From assembly GCA_900768755.1 (NCBI GenBank), contig CAAGDV010000002.1, forward strand, positions 1-35,440: a stretch of 35,440 nt of DNA. The letters run 5' to 3'. Both the position numbers and the translations under genes were made by a program. Below, piece by piece: positions 24,109 to 31,926 of the stretch. The first letter of the stretch is position 1; each line of letters begins with the position of its first letter. The notes beneath the pieces are model-generated. The model did no database searches and was not told the origin of the DNA. It saw only the letters and a list, made by a program, of their open reading frames with translations. The DNA is from Lachnospiraceae bacterium (lineage in GTDB: Bacteria > Bacillota > Clostridia > Lachnospirales > Lachnospiraceae).

Positions 24109-27100
24109 TCAGTTAAGATGCCATATGTCATCATTGTATTGTGCAATAGTTCTGTCAGATGAGAAAAATCCGGCTTTGCTGATGTTGATAAGCATCTTCT
24201 TTGCCCAGGCTTTTCTGTCCTCATAATCTGCCAGCGCAATTTCTTTTACCCTTATATAATCCTTGATGTCAAGTAAGGTCATAAACCAGTCCTTCTTGAT
24301 AAGCTCGGCATGAAGCCTTAAAAGTGTCTCGGCATCTCCGGCTTTCATCACAGGTGCGCTTATGATAAAGTCAACAAGCTTCTTAATCTCCTCGTCATTG
24401 ACGTAATAGCTCTTTGCGCTGTAATCTCTCTTGGCATAATGCTCGATTACCTGCTCGCTGCTCTCTCCGAAGAAATAAATATTGTCCTCGCCCACGAGCT
24501 CGCCAATCTCAACATTGGCACCGTCTTTTGTTCCGAGTGTAACTGCTCCGTTTAACATAAACTTCATGTTACCGGTTCCGCTCGCTTCCTTGGATGCAAG
24601 CGATATCTGCTCAGAAATATCGCAGGCAGGAATGATTTTGGCTGCCTTTGAGACATTGTAATTCTCAACCATAACGATCTTAAGATAAGGGCTTACCTCA
24701 GGGTCGTTGTTAATCACTTCGTGCAGGCAGAGAATGAGGTGGATTATGTCTTTTGCAATTGTATATGCAGGTGCTGCCTTTGCGCCGAAAATAACGGTTA
24801 TCGGAGTCTTCGGAAGTCTTTTCGCCTTAATCTCAAAATACTTGTAAATTACCCAGAGAACATTCATCTGCTGGCGTTTGTACTCGTGGAGACGTTTAAC
24901 CTGGATATCATAAATCGAGTTCTCATCAATATCGATGTTCTGGGTGTCCTTAATATAATCCTTAAGGATGACTTTTTTCTCCTTCTTAATCTCAATGATT
25001 CTGTCAAGGACCTTATCGTCGTTGACAAACTCACCCAGTCTCTCAAGCTTGTCGGCATCTGTCTTGTACTCATCCCCGATGAGTTCACTGATGTAGGCAG
25101 AAAGCTCCTCGTTGCAGTGCAGAAGCCATCTTCTGAAGGTTATTCCGTTGGTCTTATTGTTAAACTTTTCCGGATAAATCCTGTAGAAGTTGTTAAGCTC
25201 GGAGTTCTTAAGAATCTCTGTATGCAGATATGCAACACCGTTAACGCTGTGTCCGTAATGGATATCCATGTGCGCCATGTGGACTCTCTTCTGCTCGTCA
25301 ATAATGTAAACCGATTCGTCGGAATATTTTGCCCTCACTCTTGCATCGAGCTTTTTGATGATTGGTACAAGTGCCGGCACAACCTTCTCAAGATATGCCA
25401 GAGGCCATTTCTCGAGTGCCTCCGAAAGAATTGTGTGGTTGGTGTATGCACAGGTATCCGTAACTATTCTGCATGCTTCGTCAAAATTGATTCCCTCTGC
25501 CGTAAGAAGCCTGATGAGCTCAGGAATAATCATTGACGGATGCGTATCGTTAATCTGAATTGCCGCATAATCGGAAAGGTCGTGAAGGTCGGAGCCTTTC
25601 TCCCTGCACTCTGAAAGGATGAGTTGTGCGGCATTGGCAACCATAAAATACTGCTGATATATTCTAAGGAGATTGCCGGCCTCATCGCTGTCGTCCGGGT
25701 AAAGGAACAAAGTAAGGTTCTTTGCAATGTCGGTCTTGTCAAAATTGATTCCGTCCCCTTTGATTATCGACTCATCAATTGACTCGATGTCAAAAAGATG
25801 AAGCTTGTTGGTTCTGTTGTTGTAACCCGTAACATCAATGTCATAAAGGCGGGATTTGACGGTCAGATCGCCAAACCGAACCTCGTAGCTGACATCTGTT
25901 TTGTTAAGCCAGCCTTCTGCTTCAATCCATGGATTGGCAGTCTCCTTCTGGAAATTATTCTCAAACACCTGCTTAAAAAGTCCCATATGGTAGTTGAGTC
26001 CGATTCCGTCGCCGTTAAGTCCCAAAGATGCCATTGAATCAAGGAAACATGCTGCCAGTCTTCCGAGACCTCCGTTACCGAGTGACGGCTCCGGCTCAAT
26101 CTCCTCTATCTCATAGATGCTTTTGCCGTTTTGGCTTAATTCTTCCTTAACCGACTCAAACACGCCGAGATTGATAAGGTTGTTGGACAGAAGTTTTCCG
26201 ATAAGGAACTCTGCGGAAATATAGTATACTTTCTTCTTTCCGTCGTTCTTCTCTTTGTCTGCCGCAAGTGTTTTGGTCATCTCTAAGAGGGCAAAATACA
26301 GCTCCTCGTTGGTGCAGTCCTTTATTTTCTTTGAATATCTCTTCTCACAAATATCTGATAACATATAATCCTCCTTGCTAAAATACCATTTGCCTGCGCT
26401 TCTTCCGTATACCTTTGTAAGCTCCCTTAATTCGTCCCTGACCTCATCTGTAAACTCATTGTCGAGCATTCTCCATTTCCAGTTGGTTCCGATTGTCGAA
26501 GGAAGGTTCATTCTCGCCGAATTATCCTTGCCCAAAAGGTCCTGCATCTGAATAATTACCGTGTCTGCAACGCTCATATAAGCGTAGCGGATAAGCTTAG
26601 GTACTATCTCGTCCTTATCCGAAACATCGAGATATTTCATCATATACTCGATATTGGATTCTGTTGCATTGTCAATATACCCTTTGATGGTCTCATTGTC
26701 ATGAGTGCCGATATACACGACGTAGTTCTTCTCGTGGTTGTGAAGTGCATGCTCGTTACCGGTATTTCCGTCAAAAGCAAACTGGAAAACCTTCATTCCC
26801 GGGTATCCGCTCTTCTTAATAAGCTCTGTAACCTCGGGAACCACAACTCCCAGATCCTCCGCGATAACCTTCGCATCGCCCATCACGCTGTCAATTGCCT
26901 TTATAAGCTTGATTCCGGGACCCTTTGCAAAAAATCCGTCCTTGGGAACCCCGTCAACCGGTATATTGTAATATCTGACTATTCCGATAAAATGGTCGAT
27001 TCTGGTCACATCATAGAGTCCTGCGGAAGCCGCCATTCTCTTTTTCCACCACAAAAAATCACATCTCTCCATCTCGTCCCAGTCATACAGCGGATTGCCC

Positions 27101-27882
27101 CACTTCTGACCCCAGTCGGAAAATGCATCCGGAGGACATCCGGCAACGTTAACCGGCGTAAGATTCTCATCAAGCTGGAACAATGTGGGATTGGTCCACA
27201 CATCCGCGCTGTCCAATGCCACATAAATCGGAATGTCGCCTATGATGCTTATTCCCATTCTGTTGGCGTATGCCTTAAGCTGCTTCCACTGCTCAAAAAA
27301 CTTGAACTGAAGGAATTTATAAAAATCAATCTCGTATGAAAGTCTGTCCTCATATTCCTTAATTGCCTCCGGCTTTCTGAAGCGTATATCCTCTTCCCAG
27401 CTCAGCCATTCTTTGTTGTCATGCACGCCTTTGATTGCCATGAACAAAGCATAATCATGAAGCCAGAATTCATTCTCTGAAAGGAATTCGGCATACTCTT
27501 CGCTATCCTTATGCTTTGAATTGTCAAAAGCCTTCTTAAGCACGTCGAATCTGTTATTGTAAATCACATCATACTCAACATACTGCGGGTCGCTTCCCCA
27601 TGACACGCCGGTCACATCGCTTTCCTTAAGAAGCCCCTCCTCAATAAGCATATCCAGATCAATAAAATAAGGATTGCCGGCAAAAGCCGAAAAAGACTGA
27701 TACGGACTGTCTCCAAAGCTCGTGGGTCCCACCGGAAGCACCTGCCAGTAAATCTGTCCGGAACTCTTAAGCCTGTCAACAAACTCATACGCCTTAACTC
27801 CCAAGGTTCCGATTCCGTAAGGCGACGGCAGACTGCTTATCGGGAGCAGGATTCCGGCACCTCTTTTAAGTTCTTTACCCAT
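24109..27882 (-). CDS. malQ-glgP: Fused 4-alpha-glucanotransferase / glycogen (maltodextrin) phosphorylase
   Basis: The product is 1257 aa, two complete enzymes in one frame. Residues 1 to about 495 are MalQ (GH77), which rearranges malto-oligosaccharides; its catalytic residues are D296 (RIDHF), E342 (IAEDLG) and D395 (GTHDN). Residues 507-1257 are a glycogen/maltodextrin phosphorylase (GT35), which releases glucose-1-phosphate; landmarks are YYISAEFLIGKLLSNN, EPEPSLGNGGLGRLAACFLDS, and K1107 in EASGTGNMK as the pyridoxal-phosphate lysine. The linker is only about 12 residues. It contains a full Shine-Dalgarno and an ATG (M507) at the DNA level, so the fusion looks like loss of a malQ stop in a former malQ-glgP operon. 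GGAG precedes the first ATG. The gene is divergent from an AraC regulator. A sequencing error at the junction is possible but would have to remove a stop exactly. Confidence 0.9.
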   Translation of the reverse strand: MGKELKRGAGILLPISSLPSPYGIGTLGVKAYEFVDRLKSSGQIYWQVLPVGPTSFGDSPYQSFSAFAGNPYFIDLDMLIEEGLLKESDVTGVSWGSDPQYVEYDVIYNNRFDVLKKAFDNSKHKDSEEYAEFLSENEFWLHDYALFMAIKGVHDNKEWLSWEEDIRFRKPEAIKEYEDRLSYEIDFYKFLQFKFFEQWKQLKAYANRMGISIIGDIPIYVALDSADVWTNPTLFQLDENLTPVNVAGCPPDAFSDWGQKWGNPLYDWDEMERCDFLWWKKRMAASAGLYDVTRIDHFIGIVRYYNIPVDGVPKDGFFAKGPGIKLIKAIDSVMGDAKVIAEDLGVVVPEVTELIKKSGYPGMKVFQFAFDGNTGNEHALHNHEKNYVVYIGTHDNETIKGYIDNATESNIEYMMKYLDVSDKDEIVPKLIRYAYMSVADTVIIQMQDLLGKDNSARMNLPSTIGTNWKWRMLDNEFTDEVRDELRELTKVYGRSAGKWYFSKEDYMLSDICEKRYSKKIKDCTNEELYFALLEMTKTLAADKEKNDGKKKVYYISAEFLIGKLLSNNLINLGVFESVKEELSQNGKSIYEIEEIEPEPSLGNGGLGRLAACFLDSMASLGLNGDGIGLNYHMGLFKQVFENNFQKETANPWIEAEGWLNKTDVSYEVRFGDLTVKSRLYDIDVTGYNNRTNKLHLFDIESIDESIIKGDGINFDKTDIAKNLTLFLYPDDSDEAGNLLRIYQQYFMVANAAQLILSECREKGSDLHDLSDYAAIQINDTHPSMIIPELIRLLTAEGINFDEACRIVTDTCAYTNHTILSEALEKWPLAYLEKVVPALVPIIKKLDARVRAKYSDESVYIIDEQKRVHMAHMDIHYGHSVNGVAYLHTEILKNSELNNFYRIYPEKFNNKTNGITFRRWLLHCNEELSAYISELIGDEYKTDADKLERLGEFVNDDKVLDRIIEIKKEKKVILKDYIKDTQNIDIDENSIYDIQVKRLHEYKRQQMNVLWVIYKYFEIKAKRLPKTPITVIFGAKAAPAYTIAKDIIHLILCLHEVINNDPEVSPYLKIVMVENYNVSKAAKIIPACDISEQISLASKEASGTGNMKFMLNGAVTLGTKDGANVEIGELVGEDNIYFFGESSEQVIEHYAKRDYSAKSYYVNDEEIKKLVDFIISAPVMKAGDAETLLRLHAELIKKDWFMTLLDIKDYIRVKEIALADYEDRKAWAKKMLINISKAGFFSSDRTIAQYNDDIWHLN
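26362..26376 (-). promoter_or_regulatory. Internal ribosome-binding site for GlgP inside the fusion
   Basis: On the minus strand AAGGAGG is followed by 5 nt and ATG, in frame, at codons K503 to M507. It falls exactly where a stand-alone phosphorylase would start. It probably allows a separate 751-residue GlgP to be made from the same mRNA. Confidence 0.7.
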
Positions 27883-27941
27883 ACGATTGATACTCCTTTG
27901 ATTTTATATTAATCATTCTACTGTCAACGGCTATGAAAATC

Positions 27942-27971
27942 TTGCAATATAATACCCAAATATGGTACAAT
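27942..27971 (+). promoter_or_regulatory. Promoter candidate for the AraC-type regulator
   Basis: TTGCAA, an 18-nt spacer, then TGG-TACAAT (extended -10) on the plus strand; the predicted leader is only about 13 nt. On the opposite strand a TTGACA (27922-27927) has no well-spaced -10 (TAAAAT at 15 nt), so the malQ-glgP promoter is unresolved and may need an activator. Confidence 0.45.
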
Positions 27972-27990
27972 CCTATCAAAAGGAGCATTT

Positions 27991-28875
27991 ATGAATATTA
28001 TCGAATACGAGAACTACCGCGAGACCAAAACACACTCCGAGACACTTTTTCCCTACAACACATATCCGTGCTCGATTCCTCTTGATTTTTCCGAGGTTCC
28101 GTTACATTGGCACAACGAGATGGAAATAATATATATCAAAAAAGGTTCGGGCCTTGTAAACCTTGATTTTACCGCACATGTTGTATGCGGAGGGGATATT
28201 GTTGTTGTGATGCCCGGTCAGATGCACGGAATCTGCCGCAGGGACGATTTTTCCATGGAGTACGAAAATATCATTTTTTCGGTTGACATGTTAATCGCCA
28301 GAAGCAACGATTCGCTCTACGACGAGTTTTTTGTGCCGTTTCTGTCGGGCGCAATTGATTTTGACCATATTATTACCACAAATTGCCCGCGATATGCCGA
28401 CATACGCGCCTGTCTTGACAGGGCTGACAGCCTATGCACTGACTGGCCGGACGGATATAAGCTGGCTATAAAATCGTGCCTGTATGAGTTGATGTTCTGC
28501 CTTGCCGGGATTGCCAGAAAATCTGCTCTTAAGAACAATACAAAACACATTGAGCGCATCAAAATAATACTCAAATACATTGAGACCAACTATCAGTCTC
28601 CCATTTCGATTGACGAGATTGCCGATGTGTGCGGCTTTTCGGCGTCTCATTTTATGAAATTTTTCAAAAACACAATGGGAACCTCTTTTGTGGACTATTT
28701 GAACGATTACAGACTTTCCATGGCGTCCCGCATGCTTTTGTCCTCAGATGACACCATTCTGATGATTGCCTCCGACTGCGGCTACGACAATCTGTCTTAT
28801 TTTAACAGGATTTTCAAGAAAAAGTACGGAATGACCCCGCGCGAATACAGAAAAAGGAGCAGCTTCAATGCCTGA
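27991..28875 (+). CDS. AraC-family regulator with cupin sensor domain
   Basis: The product is 294 aa. The N-terminal half is a cupin-like ligand pocket (LHWHNEMEIIYIKKGSGLVNLDF, GDIVVVMPGQMHGI). The C-terminal half is a two-HTH AraC DNA-binding domain (SIDEIADVCGFSASHFMKFFKNTMGTSFVDYL and ILMIASDCGYDNLSYFNRIFKKKYGMTPREYRK). AAAAGGAG precedes the ATG. It is transcribed away from malQ-glgP with 108 bases between the starts, the usual arrangement of a regulator and its target. A role in alpha-glucan gene control is inferred; its ligand is unknown. The end of the gene contributes the left arm of a terminator shared with znuB. Confidence 0.9.
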   Translation: MNIIEYENYRETKTHSETLFPYNTYPCSIPLDFSEVPLHWHNEMEIIYIKKGSGLVNLDFTAHVVCGGDIVVVMPGQMHGICRRDDFSMEYENIIFSVDMLIARSNDSLYDEFFVPFLSGAIDFDHIITTNCPRYADIRACLDRADSLCTDWPDGYKLAIKSCLYELMFCLAGIARKSALKNNTKHIERIKIILKYIETNYQSPISIDEIADVCGFSASHFMKFFKNTMGTSFVDYLNDYRLSMASRMLLSSDDTILMIASDCGYDNLSYFNRIFKKKYGMTPREYRKRSSFNA

Positions 28876-28893
28876 CGGCACATGCGCTGCTCC
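28856..28893. terminator. Bidirectional terminator between araC-type gene and znuB
   Basis: GGAGCAGC (28856-28863) and GCTGCTCC (28886-28893) form an 8-bp stem. It is followed by GTATTTTGTC on the plus strand and by TTTTTCTG on the minus strand. It therefore serves both convergent genes and overlaps the last codons of the AraC-type gene. Confidence 0.8.
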
Positions 28894-28906
28894 GTATTTT
28901 GTCATA

Positions 28907-29707
28907 TCAATTTCTTTTTAAAACTGCCCCCATCACGGACATAATTCCAAAAACCGCCAGATTTACGCACACGATGCTCGCTCCCGCAGGCGTCGACATG
29001 TAATACGATATCGTGATTCCGCTCATAAAACAGAGCACGGAAATTATTACCGATACTATGACTACACTTCTGTATCTGCGACACACGCGCATCGCTGAAA
29101 GTGCCGGGAAAATAATGAGGCTTGAGATTAACAGTGCTCCCATCATTCTCATTCCGATGACAACCGTAACCGCCGTCAGAACCGCGAGAATCATATTGTA
29201 CATTCCCGCCTTTGTCCCGGTGGCGCGGGCAAAATTCTCATCGAAAGTAACCGCAAATATTCTGTGATAAAAAACAATAAACATAATTATCACAACTACA
29301 GCCATAATAATGCTGATGACTGCATCCTGCCTGCTCAACGAAAGTATGCTTCCGAACATATAGTTGTTCACGTCCGTGTTCATTCCGGAGGAAAGCGAGA
29401 TAATCATAACTCCGATTGCAAGCGCACCGCTGCACACCACCGCCACGGCGGAATCGCCTTTGATTCTGCTGTTTTCGCTTACACGCAGCATAAGAATTGC
29501 AGCTATTATACACACCGGGATTGCAACGCCAAGCGGTGCCAGTCCGGCCGCTGAGGCGGCGGCAAGCGATGCAAAGCCCACATGTGAAAGTCCGTCTCCT
29601 ATCATCGAATATCTTTTGAGAACCATGCTTACTCCGAGCATTGCCGCGCACAGCGACACCAGGCCGCCCACAACTATGGCTCTAATCATAAAATCATATG
29701 CAAACAT
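28907..29707 (-). CDS. znuB: Zinc ABC transporter permease
   Basis: The product is 266 aa with about eight membrane segments, of the ABC-3 metal permease family (ZnuB/AdcB/MntB). Visible features are MIRAIVVGGLVSLCAAMLGVSMVLKRYSMIGDGLSHVGFASL near the N-terminus (the conserved DALSHA-type loop) and IGMRMMGALLISSLIIFPALSAMR. It is the last gene of the zur-znuA-znuC-znuB operon, two bases after znuC. The zinc assignment rests on the Zur-type regulator in the operon; manganese cannot be excluded from the permease alone. Confidence 0.92.
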   Translation of the reverse strand: MFAYDFMIRAIVVGGLVSLCAAMLGVSMVLKRYSMIGDGLSHVGFASLAAASAAGLAPLGVAIPVCIIAAILMLRVSENSRIKGDSAVAVVCSGALAIGVMIISLSSGMNTDVNNYMFGSILSLSRQDAVISIIMAVVVIIMFIVFYHRIFAVTFDENFARATGTKAGMYNMILAVLTAVTVVIGMRMMGALLISSLIIFPALSAMRVCRRYRSVVIVSVIISVLCFMSGITISYYMSTPAGASIVCVNLAVFGIMSVMGAVLKRN

Positions 29708-29709
29708 CG

Positions 29710-30414
29710 CTACACCTCCCCTTTGGCGAATCTTAAGCCCTTGGCAGTCGTTACATACTCCTCTGTTGTGCCGAAGAAAAAGTCATTGTGGGACAGATGA
29801 AGGACATGCGATGAATATTTTAGTGCCGAATCAATGTCGTGCGACACCATGATAATCGTTATTCCCATATTCTCATTTATGTTTTTCAAAAGCTCGTACA
29901 TTGACTGCGCAGCCACCGGGTCAAGCCCTGCAACAGGCTCGTCCAGAAGGAGAACTTTTTTGGTGGCGCACATTGCCCTCGCAAGCAGAACCCTCTGTTT
30001 CTGCCCGCCCGAAAGGTCACGGTAGCATTTGTTTTTTATGTCTGAAATTCCCATAAGTTCCAGCATTTCTAACGTCTTTTGGCGGTCTTTTCTGCCGTAA
30101 AACGGTCTCCACGTAAGGCTGTTTAACCTGCCCGAGAGCACGACCTCGTACACGCTTGCGGGAAAATCTTTTTTGATACTCATCTGCTGCGGCAGATAGC
30201 CTATCTCGTTCTGTTTCAAGTCATCACCGGTAATTATCTCGCCTGACATTGTCTTTTTTAAGTGTAAAAGGCCCTTTATCAGTGTACTTTTACCTGCGCC
30301 GTTCTCACCCACAACACAAAGGTAGTCGCCGGAATTTACCTCAAAACTAATTTTGTCAACAATGGCCTTGCCTTCATATCCGAGACTTACGTCCTTACAC
30401 GTGATTAATGCCAT
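29710..30414 (-). CDS. znuC: Zinc ABC transporter ATPase
   Basis: The product is 234 aa. It has Walker A GENGAGKST, Q-loop GYLPQQ, signature LSGGQKQR, Walker B VLLLDEPVAGLDP and switch histidine VSHD. It closely resembles ATPases of zinc/manganese importers. Its ATG overlaps the znuA stop by one base (TGATG), with AAGGAGG 10 nt upstream inside the end of znuA. It drives uptake through ZnuB. Confidence 0.93.
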   Translation of the reverse strand: MALITCKDVSLGYEGKAIVDKISFEVNSGDYLCVVGENGAGKSTLIKGLLHLKKTMSGEIITGDDLKQNEIGYLPQQMSIKKDFPASVYEVVLSGRLNSLTWRPFYGRKDRQKTLEMLELMGISDIKNKCYRDLSGGQKQRVLLARAMCATKKVLLLDEPVAGLDPVAAQSMYELLKNINENMGITIIMVSHDIDSALKYSSHVLHLSHNDFFFGTTEEYVTTAKGLRFAKGEV

Positions 30415-31358
30415 CAGTAAAGCGCCTCCTTAAGCGTTGTCACATTGCGTTCCATGAGTGAAACATATGTCTCACCGTTTTCAAAATCCGTGCGGCTCAC
30501 ATTGTGGCACGAATAAAAAGTTCTCACTTCGCCTCCGCACTCTTTTGCAATGGCGGATGCCATGCTGTCGTTTGAAAGCTCGATTTTAAAAATAACCTTA
30601 ATCTGAAGTGCGCGAGCCTCCTCAATAAGAAATGCGATGGTTGCGGCACTCGCCTCGGTCTCCTGCGCGCAGCCCGGAAAAGCCGCGTAATATTTTAGTC
30701 CGTAGGCCTCGACAAAATATCTGAGAGGGAAGCGGTCCCCGAAAATAACCGTATCCTTCGGCGCGTTTTTTATTACATCGGCAAACTCATCATTGAGGCG
30801 ATTAAGCTCTGCGACATATGCCGCGCAGTTTTTCTCATACAAATCCTTGTTGGCCGAATCCGTTTCAACCAAAGCCTTGCATATCTCATTGCAGATAATT
30901 GAAGCATTGACAGGGGATGTCCACACATGCTCATCCCACTCTTCTTCGTCTTCCGTTTCGCCCTCTCCATGCTCCGTCTCCATTCCCGGCGTCAGTTCCT
31001 CCTCGTAGAGGTCGACACAGTCCATCATCTTAATAACGCGCATATTGGGATTGTCCACGGACTCAAGGATATCCATGACCCATTCATCATTCTCGCCTCC
31101 GGAGCATATAAACAAATCGCAGTTTCTGATTGCGATTATGTCTTTGGGGCTCGGCTCATAGGAATGTGCCTCCCCGCCCGGCTTTAAAAGCATGGTGATA
31201 TTGGCGCAATCCCCTGCTATCTGCCTTGTAAAATCATACGGTGCAAAAATCGTTGTGACGACTTTGATTCTATTGTCCTTCCCGGTATTGGTGCATCCGC
31301 ACAAAAACACGACCGCCATGACGACAGCCAATACCGACGCTGCTATTTTTCTTTTCAT
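30414..31358 (-). CDS. znuA: Zinc-binding lipoprotein of ABC transporter
   Basis: The product is 314 aa from the ATG at 31358. That start has AAGGAG 8 nt upstream and overlaps the zur stop as ATGA; a GTG nine bases earlier lies too close to the ribosome site. The lipoprotein signal ends FLCGC (cysteine 22). The cluster A-I metal-binding fold shows likely ligands H65 (GGEAHSYEPS) and H144 (DEHVWTSP). At the usual third histidine the sequence is FGDRFPLRYF (D208), and a histidine occurs in YSCHNVS. The loop before H144 (residues 118-143) is dominated by Glu/Asp rather than the long His run of many ZnuA proteins. It binds zinc outside the cell for ZnuB-ZnuC. Confidence 0.9.
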   Translation of the reverse strand: MKRKIAASVLAVVMAVVFLCGCTNTGKDNRIKVVTTIFAPYDFTRQIAGDCANITMLLKPGGEAHSYEPSPKDIIAIRNCDLFICSGGENDEWVMDILESVDNPNMRVIKMMDCVDLYEEELTPGMETEHGEGETEDEEEWDEHVWTSPVNASIICNEICKALVETDSANKDLYEKNCAAYVAELNRLNDEFADVIKNAPKDTVIFGDRFPLRYFVEAYGLKYYAAFPGCAQETEASAATIAFLIEEARALQIKVIFKIELSNDSMASAIAKECGGEVRTFYSCHNVSRTDFENGETYVSLMERNVTTLKEALY

Positions 31359-31762
31359 TTCGAACACTCCTTACATACACCCAGAAGCACTGAAGATTCG
31401 CACTGCAGCGCAAAGCCGTGGTGCTCCATTATGTGATCTGATATCTCATCCATAAAATGACATTCCAGGTGGATGATTTTGCCGCACCTGACGCACTGAA
31501 GGTGAAGATGCTCCTTGCAGTTGTGCGCTTCGGCTCTTATATACTGGAAGGAACTCTGCTCGCCTTTTTGGGTCACATACTTCATAATCTCCCCGGAATC
31601 GCTCAGTCTGTTGAGAAAACGGTAGATGGTTGATGCGTTGACCTCAATGCCCTCCGCCCTGAGATATTCGTCAATATCTTTAACAGTTACCGTTCTGTCA
31701 CTGTTGCTTGCGAGATACTTCATTATTTTGGTATGCCCGATTGTCTTATATGTCTTAGCCAT
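31355..31762 (-). CDS. zur: Fur-family zinc regulator (Zur-like)
   Basis: The product is 135 aa, the normal Fur-family length. The N-terminal winged helix (TVKDIDEYLRAEGIEVNASTIYRFLNRLSDSGEI) is followed by the dimerisation domain with two CxxC pairs, C90/C93 and C130/C133, forming the structural zinc site. H85, H87 and C101 fall in the sensory-site region. Heading the znuA-C-B operon and overlapping znuA identifies it as a zinc regulator rather than ferric or peroxide. A GAGG motif lies 4 nt before the ATG. Tandem 15-bp repeats at the predicted transcription start suggest that it represses its own operon. Confidence 0.9.
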   Translation of the reverse strand: MAKTYKTIGHTKIMKYLASNSDRTVTVKDIDEYLRAEGIEVNASTIYRFLNRLSDSGEIMKYVTQKGEQSSFQYIRAEAHNCKEHLHLQCVRCGKIIHLECHFMDEISDHIMEHHGFALQCESSVLLGVCKECSK

Positions 31763-31780
31763 AATACCTCTTTACAAAAT

Positions 31781-31812
31781 TGCAATTCATTCGCTTTTGC
31801 AACTCATTTGCA
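31781..31812 (-). promoter_or_regulatory. Two tandem Zur-box candidates
   Basis: Site A (31798-31812) reads TGCAAATGAGTTGCA on the minus strand, a 7-1-7 inverted repeat with one mismatch, the form bound by Fur-family dimers. Site B (31781-31795) reads AGCGAATGAATTGCA. They start 17 bp apart and lie at or just after the predicted start site. The sequence differs from the Bacillus Zur box, so the assignment rests on form and position. Confidence 0.6.
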
Positions 31813-31818
31813 TTTTGT

Positions 31819-31847
31819 ATAATATCATAGAAGAAAAACACTGTCAA
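31819..31847 (-). promoter_or_regulatory. Promoter of the zur-znuACB operon
   Basis: TTGACA (31842-31847), a 17-nt spacer and TATTAT (31819-31824) on the minus strand. The predicted start is near 31812, at the edge of the Zur-like repeats. Confidence 0.75.
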
Positions 31848-31861
31848 GAAGAGCTTTGGTG

Positions 31862-31890
31862 TTGAAAAGGTTTGTCAAAAGTGGTATTAT
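31862..31890 (+). promoter_or_regulatory. Promoter of ptb-buk
   Basis: TTGAAA (31862-31867), a 17-nt spacer and TATTAT (31885-31890) preceded by TGG (extended -10). The predicted start is near 31897, about 30 nt before ptb. It is back-to-back with the zur promoter. Confidence 0.7.
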
Positions 31891-31899
31891 TTTGATAAA
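31871..31899. repeat. Inverted repeat over the ptb promoter
   Basis: TTTGTCAAAA and TTTTGATAAA are inverted copies (9 of 10 pairs) separated by 9 bp, covering the -10 and start site of ptb-buk. The position fits a repressor operator. It does not match the Rex consensus spacing, so the factor is unknown. Confidence 0.5.
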
Positions 31900-31926
31900 T
31901 ATAATATTCATTCAAGGAGAAAAATT

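Noticed and set aside
24721..25536. 271-codon open frame on the plus strand inside malQ-glgP
   Set aside because: It is antisense to the conserved phosphorylase domain, has no recognisable family features, and is best explained by the codon bias of the real gene.
31359..31367. Upstream GTG start for znuA
   Set aside because: It is one base from the AAGGAG motif; the ATG at 31358 has proper spacing and the ATGA overlap with zur.
28907..31762. Manganese rather than zinc importer
   Set aside because: The operon is headed by a Fur-family protein with two CxxC pairs, and ZnuA has the zinc-type His pattern in part; manganese remains possible but less likely.
31871..31899. Rex operator at ptb
   Set aside because: The half-sites are separated by 9 bp and differ from TTGTTAA-N4-TTAACAA, so it is reported only as an unassigned inverted repeat.
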